A stretch of 64,000 bases of DNA, taken from contig NZ_CP102382.1 of assembly GCF_024628805.1 (NCBI RefSeq), positions 1-64,000 on the forward strand, in the 5' to 3' direction. The translations under genes and the position numbers were made by a program. Under the pieces are notes generated by a model, which was not told where the DNA came from, ran no database searches, and saw only the letters and a list, made by a program, of their open reading frames with translations. This DNA comes from Paenimyroides aestuarii. GTDB lineage: Bacteria > Bacteroidota > Bacteroidia > Flavobacteriales > Flavobacteriaceae. Position 1 is the stretch's first letter. The number at the start of each line of letters is the position of its first letter. Shown piece after piece: positions 16,838-24,288 of the stretch.

Positions 16838-18085
16838 CTATTTTTTAATGAATTTTAAGGTGGATGCATGGGCATTGGTTTTAACAAAATAAATGCCAGC
16901 TGCCCAATGTTCGATATTGATCACAATAGATGATTGATTGTTTACTGCCACGGTTTCAACCATCTGCCCTACTGCATTGTACACATACAATTTTGTTGGC
17001 ACCATCGCTTTAGAAGAATCTATTCCCAAAACTATTTCTTTATCATGCACATTCGCAGATTCAAACCAAATAGTTGGTTTTAAAACCTGAGTACTTCGCG
17101 ACAAGCTTTCGTTGAGCTGAAATTGCATCACAACCGGTAAATGATCACTCATATTATAAAGATTATTGCGGAGATTTTGCGAAAAAATTCCAGAGCAATC
17201 GGTATCGTTTACGCTTTTATCAAAACAGTTTCCATTGTTTCCAAAAGCTTTGTAAGTGTCTGTAACATAAGCTAAACGGGTGCTGGTGTTAAAATTTTCG
17301 CTCATCATAATGAAATCAAAGCGATCATCTAAACCGCCCGATGCGCCCGCGTTTGCACCACCACCAAAACCTGCATTTGATACTCTTGTGCTTTGAGTGT
17401 GTAAATAACTAAAGGCAGCATTGTTTTGCCAAGTTCCGGGTGCATTTATTGGATCGATCAATTGTATGGCATTCGCAGGGTTTAAAATTTCTTGATAGCC
17501 CGGCTCAGTGGCTCTGTAAAAATTAAAATCGCCCGCAAAAAGTACAAAAGTATCGGGTTGGGTTAAATTTTGTAACTGCTGAGTAACTGCTTGCACCATT
17601 TGCAGACGGGTTTGTTGGTTGGCAGTGCCGGTACTTGATTTTAAATGTGCCACAAAAACTTCTAAATAAATAGGATTATTACTGGCTACATTTATTTTAA
17701 AAGAATATTGGTTGATGTCGCGATAAACCGTTGGAAGTTTTTGCTGTGATACCAAAGTAAGTTTTCGGGTATTGTAAAAAACCATTGTTTGCAGCGGGTC
17801 TGCCGGGTCAGATAAATCGGGGGTAAACAATGCGCGTGCGAAAGGATCGGTTTGGTTTTGCAGCGATGTGTTTAAAATTAAATCGGCGGCATTTTCGGTT
17901 GCCAATTCACACACCATGAATAAATCGGGTTGGTATTCATCTAAAATATCCTTTAAAATAAGTTGACGGTTTTGCGGCAACGAATTAGGAAATTTAAACA
18001 AATTGTAGAACATTGCGTTGATTGTTTCTTGCGAAAACCCGCACAACGAAACACATAAAAAAAGAAGTGTAATTGTTTTTCTCAT
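16838..18085 (-). CDS. T9SS-exported endonuclease/exonuclease/phosphatase-family protein
   Basis: A 415-residue secreted protein starting at ATG 18085 (an in-frame TTG at 18094 is less likely). Residues 1-18 are a signal peptide ending in CGFSQ. Residues about 20-330 form an EEP domain (DNase I-like metal-dependent hydrolases), with a conserved acid in DLFMVCELATENA, VAHLKSSTGT, AGDFNFYRA and a final MSDHLPVVMQF carrying the catalytic Asp-His pair. The last ~75 residues (from YVYNAVGQMVETV to GIYFVKTNAH...KFIKK) are a type A C-terminal signal for type IX secretion, so the enzyme should be secreted or surface-anchored. The substrate (DNA or phosphoester) is unknown. Confidence 0.9.
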   Translation of the reverse strand: MRKTITLLFLCVSLCGFSQETINAMFYNLFKFPNSLPQNRQLILKDILDEYQPDLFMVCELATENAADLILNTSLQNQTDPFARALFTPDLSDPADPLQTMVFYNTRKLTLVSQQKLPTVYRDINQYSFKINVASNNPIYLEVFVAHLKSSTGTANQQTRLQMVQAVTQQLQNLTQPDTFVLFAGDFNFYRATEPGYQEILNPANAIQLIDPINAPGTWQNNAAFSYLHTQSTRVSNAGFGGGANAGASGGLDDRFDFIMMSENFNTSTRLAYVTDTYKAFGNNGNCFDKSVNDTDCSGIFSQNLRNNLYNMSDHLPVVMQFQLNESLSRSTQVLKPTIWFESANVHDKEIVLGIDSSKAMVPTKLYVYNAVGQMVETVAVNNQSSIVINIEHWAAGIYFVKTNAHASTLKFIKK

Positions 18086-18191
18086 ATTGCCCAAGTTTAA
18101 AAAAAGGAATGAAATCTATGTAACCGATAGGTTATTAAAAAAATAAATTCATTCAAAATTAAATATACTTCTTTTCCTGTTGTTAAAAATG

Positions 18192-18199
18192 TATTTTTG
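18192..18199 (+). promoter_or_regulatory. -7 element of rsmG
   Basis: TATTTTTG matches TAnnTTTG and ends 15 bases before the ATG at 18215. It overlaps an in-frame TTG at 18197, which argues against that TTG as the start. Confidence 0.6.
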
Positions 18200-18214
18200 C
18201 TAAAAATTTTAGTC

Positions 18215-18844
18215 ATGGAAGAAATTTTAGCACAATTTCCTCATTTAAGCGAGGTACAAATCAATCAATTGGAACAGTTAAATGATTTATACCAAGATTG
18301 GAATGCAAAAATCAACGTAATTTCTAGAAAGGATATTGATGAATTGTACACCAAACACGTTTTACATTCATTGGGAATTGCAAAAATTATGGAATTTAAA
18401 CCAAATGCCGATGTGATGGATGTGGGTACAGGTGGTGGTTTTCCTGCGATTCCTTTGGCTATTTTATTTCCGGAAACCAACTTTTATGCTATTGACGTGA
18501 TTGCAAAGAAAATAAGAGTGGTAAACGAAGTGGCAACTGCTTTGCAATTAAAAAATTTAAAAGCCGAGCAAAAAAGAGCCGAATTGGTTACGGATAAATT
18601 CGATTTTATTGTAAGCCGAGCGGTTACCAATATGCCCGATTTTGTAACATGGGTAAAAGGAAAAACCAAAAAACAATCGGTTCACGATTTAGAAAACGGA
18701 ATTTTGTATTTAAAAGGCGGCGATTTGTCGGAAGAATTAAAAGATTTCCCAAAAGCAACCTTATATAATTTAAGCGATTTTTTTACCGATGAATTTTTTG
18801 AAACCAAAAAAGTGGTGCATTTACCGTTGAAGTTTAAGAGTTAA
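18215..18844 (+). CDS. rsmG: 16S rRNA (guanine-N7)-methyltransferase RsmG
   Basis: Methylates N7 of G527 in 16S rRNA using SAM (formerly GidB). The 209-residue length is normal. Landmarks are WNAKINVISRKDIDELYTKHVLHSL, the SAM-binding VMDVGTGGGFPAIPLAILFPE, and FDFIVSRAVTNMPDFVTW. The start at 18215 gives the standard N-terminus MEEILAQFP; an upstream in-frame TTG lies inside the promoter. Its last four bases overlap the convergent gene at 18841. Confidence 0.96.
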   Translation: MEEILAQFPHLSEVQINQLEQLNDLYQDWNAKINVISRKDIDELYTKHVLHSLGIAKIMEFKPNADVMDVGTGGGFPAIPLAILFPETNFYAIDVIAKKIRVVNEVATALQLKNLKAEQKRAELVTDKFDFIVSRAVTNMPDFVTWVKGKTKKQSVHDLENGILYLKGGDLSEELKDFPKATLYNLSDFFTDEFFETKKVVHLPLKFKS

Positions 18845-20043
18845 AAGCGAGTAACTATATTAAAATATACATCTTTATAGTTCATAAAATCTTCGTATCC
18901 TATACTTACTGAGATATTATCTATCGGTGATTGATCTCCTAAATTAAAATTTCTTTCAAAATCAATTTTGTAATTGATTTGATTATTAAATATCGACGAA
19001 GAAGCTGTTGTACTAATATTTGGCTTTTGAAAATAGTTGCTTGCATAAAATACCAATCCTGTTTTGTTGAAATGTGGTTGCTTTAGATATTCGATACCTG
19101 CGCCAATTCCAAAATTATCAAAATACAATCCATATAAAAACTGATGATTTTTGAAGTGATTATTTATTGGTTTTATATCGATTTTTCTATTTTGATAAAT
19201 GTAAGAAACAAAATCTCGTAATTTTTCTTCCTTAATAAATAGTACACTTTTTGATGCGCGTAATTTCAAATGATAAAACCCATTCGTATCAAAATTATAT
19301 TGAACTAATCCTCCAACATTCACTTTTTTCTTACCTAAATATGACGTAAAATGTGATGCAAAAAAACCTAAAGGTAATTTGGTTGCACCGCTATAACCTA
19401 AATATGTTGTAGAGTAAATATGGTATGCTACAACTCCACCATTTGAATCATAGAATCCATTACGCTTTGGTAAACTTTCTTTAAAAAGTCCATAACGCTC
19501 TTTTAATTTTAAAGAGTCAGAAATATTTCTTACAAACTTATTGACTTTATGAGCTTCAGGTACTTCTTGAACTTTAGGTGCCCAATAATTTTTGAAAGAA
19601 TACGTTGATTTATCTGCATACTCAAATATATAAGTAATACCATCAAATTCTTGCGACCAATTTTTAATTTCTTCATCAGATGGTAGGTTTAAAATTTCAG
19701 CATTTTGAATAATATCATAAATATTTTGAGCTTGCGCTACAGACAAAAATTCTTTTTTAAATAAAGTTTTCCGTTCACTGTTTTCTTTCCTTCTATAATA
19801 TATGTAGTTTGTTACAGAACCTGAAATATTTGTACTGTCTTTAATAATTTCAACAACTTGACCATAGCTTCTAAATCGAAAAGAAAAATCATTTTTAGAT
19901 TTTTCAAAATCTGTTAGTTCTATTTTATGCTCAAGTTCTTTTGCATATTTATACCAAAAAACCGTATCGCCCACAATTTGTTTGTTTTGTGAGAAACCAT
20001 AATTAAAAAGCAAGAAAAATATGATTATTTGAATAGATCTCAT
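18841..20043 (-). CDS. Secreted protein of unknown function, beta-rich C-terminus
   Basis: A 400-residue protein I do not recognise. Residues 1-18 are a signal peptide (IIFFLLFNYGFSQ). The first half has charged segments resembling a periplasmic domain. From about residue 200, alternating aromatic/hydrophobic patterns (YNFDTNGFYHLKLRAS, FGIGAGIEYLKQP, TGLVFYASNYF) and the last residues VYFNIVTRF, ending in Phe, suggest outer-membrane beta strands. It overlaps the SDR-type gene's last four bases on the same strand, so it is probably cotranscribed with it. Confidence 0.7.
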   Translation of the reverse strand: MRSIQIIIFFLLFNYGFSQNKQIVGDTVFWYKYAKELEHKIELTDFEKSKNDFSFRFRSYGQVVEIIKDSTNISGSVTNYIYYRRKENSERKTLFKKEFLSVAQAQNIYDIIQNAEILNLPSDEEIKNWSQEFDGITYIFEYADKSTYSFKNYWAPKVQEVPEAHKVNKFVRNISDSLKLKERYGLFKESLPKRNGFYDSNGGVVAYHIYSTTYLGYSGATKLPLGFFASHFTSYLGKKKVNVGGLVQYNFDTNGFYHLKLRASKSVLFIKEEKLRDFVSYIYQNRKIDIKPINNHFKNHQFLYGLYFDNFGIGAGIEYLKQPHFNKTGLVFYASNYFQKPNISTTASSSIFNNQINYKIDFERNFNLGDQSPIDNISVSIGYEDFMNYKDVYFNIVTRF

Positions 20044-20948
20044 TTATACAAATCTTTCAGAGCACCTGATAAATGAGGATACGAAAATATATAGTTGTTT
20101 TCTTGCAGGTTTTTGGGCTGTACATGTTGGCTGCTTAAAACCAAAGCAGAGCGTTTGCCTAAACCAAATTTAATGACAAACTCGGGAATGTTTGGCAACC
20201 ACAAGGGTTTATCTAGTTCGGCTGCTAAAAGTGTTAAAAATTGTTCTTGCCGAACCGCGTTGGGTGCTACAACATTGAAAAGTCCAGCTTGTTGCTGCAT
20301 TAATAATTTGTAAATAATTTGCACTACTTCTTGATAATGTACCCAGCTCATCCATTGTTTGCCGTTGCCTAAATTGGCGCCCATTCCCAATGACACCACT
20401 CGTGCCAATTCGCGCAACACCCCATTGTCTTTTGATAGAATTAAACCAAAACGCGTAATGGCTGTTTGTATTCCTAGGGTTTCAAATCGTGCATTTGCAG
20501 CTTCCCATTGTTTGCATACATCGGCCAAAAAATCGGTACCAAAATCGATGGAACTTTCATCATAAACCATTGTTTCACTGGATTGATAAATACCAATTGC
20601 CGATGCGTTTACAATAGATTTTACTTGATGTTGATTATCTTTCAATGCGTTAAAAAGTTTGTTAGAACAATTGATTCTACTGTCAAGAATCTTTTTTTTG
20701 TTTTCTTCTGTCCATGCACAATTTATCGTATGTCCCGCCAGGTTTACAATGGCATCTACATCTTTTAAACAATCCAAATCGATTTGGTTTTTGGAAGGAT
20801 TCCAAACAAAACCAGTGTAATTGGGAATAGTGTTGTTTATTTTATCTTCAGAAGTGGTTAAATAATGCACTGAATGCTTATTTTCTAAAAGGAATTGGCA
20901 CAATGCACTTCCAATAAATCCGGTGGCACCCGTAACTAAAATCTTCAT
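20040..20948 (-). CDS. TIGR01777-family NAD(P)-binding epimerase-like protein
   Basis: A 302-residue extended short-chain dehydrogenase/epimerase-like protein. The N-terminal Rossmann motif is VTGATGFIGSAL, followed by VDAIVNLAGHTIN and SASAIGIYQ in the active-site region. The C-terminal DUF1731-type segment includes LPNIPEFVIKFGLGKRSALVLSSQHVQPKNL. The family is cytoplasmic and its reaction is not established. I chose the ATG at 20948, which gives the conserved MKILVTGATG and lies two bases after the upstream gene; an ATG at 20972 is also in frame. Confidence 0.88.
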   Translation of the reverse strand: MKILVTGATGFIGSALCQFLLENKHSVHYLTTSEDKINNTIPNYTGFVWNPSKNQIDLDCLKDVDAIVNLAGHTINCAWTEENKKKILDSRINCSNKLFNALKDNQHQVKSIVNASAIGIYQSSETMVYDESSIDFGTDFLADVCKQWEAANARFETLGIQTAITRFGLILSKDNGVLRELARVVSLGMGANLGNGKQWMSWVHYQEVVQIIYKLLMQQQAGLFNVVAPNAVRQEQFLTLLAAELDKPLWLPNIPEFVIKFGLGKRSALVLSSQHVQPKNLQENNYIFSYPHLSGALKDLYK

Positions 20949-20950
20949 AA

Positions 20951-21403
20951 CTATTTTGCTTTTAATGTCCATTCAAAATCATAAATTCCTACTTTATCTC
21001 CTTTTTCGTCGAATCCTTCCGAACGTACCCAAAACGAGATGCCTTCTTTGCTTTGCAATGCTTCATTCACTTTTTCGGCAATTTGCAGCCCTTCTTCGCA
21101 TTTAAAGGTTATCACACCTGTGGCTTTTTTAGTGAATTGCGATTTTTGATTGAGCACCAACATCGATACTTTTTTGTTGCTTTCCTTAATGGCTTTCATT
21201 ACTAAAACGCCCGTTGTGAGTTCAGCTCCCATGTTTTGAACAGCAAAATACATGGATCGAAAAGGGTTTTGATTGAACCATTTGTGTTTTACCCGCACGG
21301 TGCAATATGCATCGGTAAGTGCATAAACTCGCACCCCACATATATATGCCGAGGGTAGATTTTTTAATAAATAAAGATTTAAGTTTTTGGTGTTGAAATC
21401 CAT
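20951..21403 (-). CDS. DUF4442 hotdog-fold thioesterase-like protein
   Basis: A 150-residue protein of the DUF4442 family, related to hotdog-fold acyl-CoA thioesterases (PaaI-like). Typical features are WFNQNPFRSMYFAVQNMGAELTTGVL in the central helix region and later beta strands (ATGVITFKCEEG, GIYDFEWTLKAK). Substrate unknown. It is the first gene of the minus-strand run 21403 to 18841, with two-base spacing to the next gene. It is divergent from the PadR-PspC operon across 284 bases. Confidence 0.8.
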   Translation of the reverse strand: MDFNTKNLNLYLLKNLPSAYICGVRVYALTDAYCTVRVKHKWFNQNPFRSMYFAVQNMGAELTTGVLVMKAIKESNKKVSMLVLNQKSQFTKKATGVITFKCEEGLQIAEKVNEALQSKEGISFWVRSEGFDEKGDKVGIYDFEWTLKAK

Positions 21404-21487
21404 AATTCGCTAGCTTTTTAGCTAATTTACAAAAAAATATTCAACCAAAGCACAGAAATATATTTGTTAAATAATTGTTAATTATAA

Positions 21488-21508
21488 GTACTATGTAATA
21501 CAAAGTAC
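21488..21508. promoter_or_regulatory. Palindromic operator upstream of the padR-pspC operon
   Basis: The 21-bp palindrome GTACTATGTAATACAAAGTAC has arms GTACTATGTA and TACAAAGTAC that match at 9 of 10 positions. It lies 13 bases before a TATCTTTG -7 element (21522-21529), over the -33 region. Its 17-bp core (21490-21506, ACTATG-N5-CAAAGT) matches two sites at 36413 and 37369. It is probably bound by the PadR protein encoded downstream, a common autorepression pattern. Confidence 0.65.
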
Positions 21509-21521
21509 AAGCTTTTATATA

Positions 21522-21529
21522 TATCTTTG
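21522..21529 (+). promoter_or_regulatory. -7 element of the padR-pspC operon
   Basis: TATCTTTG matches the Bacteroidota consensus. It implies a 5' leader of about 150 bases before the ATG at 21688; that leader holds only a four-codon ATG reading frame at 21532. Confidence 0.6.
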
Positions 21530-21687
21530 TTATGTCAAAAAAATAAAAACAATAAAGCACATGCGGATGTAACCATACAAATACAATAAGCAGCACATTT
21601 CTCATACGGTTTATTAATTTGAATTTAAGTTTACTCGATCACCATTTGGAAACATCCGCCAACTGCTTTTAAAAACAAATACGTTCT

Positions 21688-22026
21688 ATGAATATTGAAA
21701 ACACAAAAGCGCAAATGCGTAAAGGAATTCTAGAGTTTTGTATTCTATCGGTATTGAAAGACAAAGACTGCTACACGTCTGAGATTTTAGAAATACTGAA
21801 AGATGCCAAATTGCTAGTAGTAGAGGGAACCGTTTACCCTTTGCTTACTCGTTTAAAAAACGATCAATTATTAAGTTATCGGTGGGAAGAATCTACATCG
21901 GGTCCGCCTAGAAAATATTACCGATTAACCGAGCAGGGCAACGACTTTTTAAAAGAATTGTCTATAACCTGGAAAGAATTAAGCGATGCCGTTCACATTA
22001 TAACAAACTCAAACAGCCATGAATAA
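21688..22026 (+). CDS. PadR-family transcriptional regulator
   Basis: A 112-residue winged-helix regulator. The PadR domain is clear: QMRKGILEFCILSVLKDKDCYTSEILEIL, the recognition region VVEGTVYPLLTRLKNDQLLS and the wing ESTSGPPRKYYRLTEQG. It is a small (subfamily-2-like) PadR. Its last eight bases overlap the start of the PspC-domain gene, indicating coupling. The palindrome at 21488-21508 is the likely autoregulatory operator. The inducing signal is unknown, although pairing with a PspC membrane protein suggests envelope stress. Confidence 0.93.
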   Translation: MNIENTKAQMRKGILEFCILSVLKDKDCYTSEILEILKDAKLLVVEGTVYPLLTRLKNDQLLSYRWEESTSGPPRKYYRLTEQGNDFLKELSITWKELSDAVHIITNSNSHE

Positions 22027-23527
22027 AACCGTAACAATCAACATAGCAGGACTTGTTTTTCATATCGACGAAGATGCATATAACAAGTTAGACACCTACA
22101 TTAACGCCGTAAGAAATTCTATTCAACAAGAAAGTGAAGAAGAAATTATTTCGGACATAGAATCGAGAATTGCAGAGCTTTTTGCAGAGCGTATCGATCC
22201 CAAAACAGGCGTGATTCGTATGAACAACGTAGATGAAATCATAGATATTATGGGCAAACCCGAAGATTATATCATTGAAGACGACGAACCTATCCGAAGC
22301 AATCACTTCAAAACAACCTCTAAAACATACAGAAAAATTTACCGCGATGGAGAAAAAAGAATTTTAGGCGGTGTGTGTTCTGGATTAGGACATTACTTTA
22401 ATATTGATCCGGTTTGGGTGCGTATTCTTTTCATTTTGTTGTTTTTTGCATACGGATTAAGCTGTGTAATTTACTTGATTCTATGGGTTATAATTCCAAA
22501 AGCAGTTACTGTTGCCGATATTTTAGAAATGAAAGGCGAACCTGTGAATATATCGAATATTGAAAAACAATTTCGAGACGGTGTGAACAATTCTTATCAA
22601 AAAATAAGAGCTACAGGAAGTTCGGCAGCATCGGTTTTAAAACGCATTGTGGGCATAGCTCTTATTGTGATTAGTGTAATGGGGCTTTTTGGCAGTTTTT
22701 TTGTACCAATTGCTTTTAGCTCTGACAAAATCAACTTGGCCAACGAATTTGTAAGCTATAACGAAGTCGAAATTGGTATTCCTTTTTGGGGAATTGGCTT
22801 AAGCTTGTTCATAATGTGTGCCGTACCGTTTATCGTTTTGTTATTGTTAGGTATTAAATTGTTAAACAGTAAGTTAAAACACATTGGATGGGTTTCGGCT
22901 ATTTTAGGATTCATTTGGTTGGTATCTATTTTTATATTTTCATACGTGATGATCAATTTAGATATTCAGAAAGATAAAATTGAGTCGCTTTTGGAAGATC
23001 ATTTTGAACAAAAAATTTCAAAAACCGATTTATTGTTGAGCGATAACGATACCTTAAATATAATTTTTCAGAAAGATGAACGCATTTTTACAATAAATGA
23101 CACCATCACTAGTGCTTACAAATACAGCGAAGTTGATGATGTACGCATTGAAGTTTTAGAATCAAGTACAGGAAATTCGTATTTAGAAATCGATGAAAAG
23201 ATTTTTAACAGTAAACATTTGAACCTTAAAAAACTAGGAAAATTCAACATTGAAATTGAATCTAGTAAATTTAGTAACACATTAAATTATAATTATTCAA
23301 TAAAAAGTGATACCTTAGTGCTTTCAAATGCGATTTTGACCACATTGAACGATTTTACTGAAGATTCTAAAGTGCGTATCAAATTATACATTACGCCGAA
23401 TCACACACTTAAAATCAACGGTAACGATGATCATTATTTTTGGAATTTGCGTGTTGAAAAAGGTAGAAATTACTACAAGTTTAACAAAGAAGGCGAATTA
23501 GAGCACACAAACAATATTATAAACTAA
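22019..23527 (+). CDS. PspC-domain membrane protein
   Basis: A 502-residue inner-membrane protein. The N-terminal ~90 residues are soluble. A PspC domain (about 103-163: DGEKRILGGVCSGLGHYFNIDP followed by a hydrophobic helix) resembles the phage-shock protein that senses envelope stress. Further helices occur near 210-235, 250-275 and 285-315. The C-terminal ~180 residues are a periplasmic beta-rich region of unknown function. It overlaps padR by eight bases and is probably controlled by it. Confidence 0.88.
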   Translation: MNKTVTINIAGLVFHIDEDAYNKLDTYINAVRNSIQQESEEEIISDIESRIAELFAERIDPKTGVIRMNNVDEIIDIMGKPEDYIIEDDEPIRSNHFKTTSKTYRKIYRDGEKRILGGVCSGLGHYFNIDPVWVRILFILLFFAYGLSCVIYLILWVIIPKAVTVADILEMKGEPVNISNIEKQFRDGVNNSYQKIRATGSSAASVLKRIVGIALIVISVMGLFGSFFVPIAFSSDKINLANEFVSYNEVEIGIPFWGIGLSLFIMCAVPFIVLLLLGIKLLNSKLKHIGWVSAILGFIWLVSIFIFSYVMINLDIQKDKIESLLEDHFEQKISKTDLLLSDNDTLNIIFQKDERIFTINDTITSAYKYSEVDDVRIEVLESSTGNSYLEIDEKIFNSKHLNLKKLGKFNIEIESSKFSNTLNYNYSIKSDTLVLSNAILTTLNDFTEDSKVRIKLYITPNHTLKINGNDDHYFWNLRVEKGRNYYKFNKEGELEHTNNIIN

Positions 23528-23542
23528 AAACTTTTAAAGCTT

Positions 23543-23605
23543 ATGTTTTATTTATTATTATTAATCGGTCAAACTTTAATTGATCTCATCAAAAGTTTGT
23601 TTTAA
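23543..23605 (+). CDS. Possible 20-residue hydrophobic peptide
   Basis: A 21-codon frame, MFYLLLLIGQTLIDLIKSLF, starts 16 bases after the pspC-like stop and ends just before the operon's terminator. It could form one amphipathic or transmembrane helix. There is no homology evidence; chance occurrence is possible in AT-rich sequence. Confidence 0.25.
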   Translation: MFYLLLLIGQTLIDLIKSLF

Positions 23606-23613
23606 AAAGATAA

Positions 23614-23644
23614 ACGCTTTCCCAATAAGGAGAGTGTTTTTTTT
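23614..23644 (+). terminator. Terminator of the padR-pspC operon
   Basis: 9-bp stem ACGCTTTCC/GGAGAGTGT (two G-U pairs in RNA), loop CAATAA, then a T-tract of seven. Confidence 0.75.
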
Positions 23645-23765
23645 GTTTTGTGATGTATTTTTAGGTTAGTTTCGAATTTTGAGCGATGGATTTGAACGAA
23701 ATTACATTTGCGTAATCATGATTTAGGGAGCGTTTTGTTTGCCATCAACATTTTTAATACAATAC

Positions 23766-24161
23766 CTACACCTCTTCTACCCACTCCTCTTCCATGTGTT
23801 CTTTAACATCATTATAGTCAGAAGAGTGTTTATTGACAATATCGAAATCTTGATACCAATTTTCTAAATCAATAATTCTTTGATAAATATACAGAATTGT
23901 TCCATTTTCAAATAAAACAAAGTAGGTCGTTAACTCCTCTTCTTTAATGCTTGTGATCGCAAAATCGAAAGTTACGGGATGCAATTTCCAATTATATTGA
24001 GTAAATATTTCATTGCCATGCAATAGTTTAAATTGAAGTGAATTGAAAAATAAAAAAACGTTCTCTTCTAATTCTATTAATAGTTTTAAGTCATAACTTC
24101 CTTTTCCATTATAATAATACAATGCTTTAACCTTTTTCCCTCCTATTTCGTCTTTTATCAT
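23766..24161 (-). CDS. Hypothetical protein, acidic
   Basis: A 131-residue protein I do not recognise. It has no signal peptide or transmembrane segment. Alternating strands (KALYYYNGKGSYDLKLLIEL, TTYFVLFENGTILYIYQ) suggest a small beta-rich fold, and the C-terminus is acidic (EHMEEEWVEEV). It stands alone between the PspC operon and the T9SS proteins. Single small acidic proteins like this are sometimes immunity proteins, but no toxin is adjacent and this is speculation. Confidence 0.55.
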   Translation of the reverse strand: MIKDEIGGKKVKALYYYNGKGSYDLKLLIELEENVFLFFNSLQFKLLHGNEIFTQYNWKLHPVTFDFAITSIKEEELTTYFVLFENGTILYIYQRIIDLENWYQDFDIVNKHSSDYNDVKEHMEEEWVEEV

Positions 24162-24288
24162 TTTTTGAATTTATTTACGTGGATTTACTATATACCTGCC
24201 CTATTTCTCAATGTGTGTTTGTTTTTTGTAACGGGATTTTGATTTATTTCGAAGTGCGTCTTAAAAGCGAAACTTGCATTTTGTTTTT

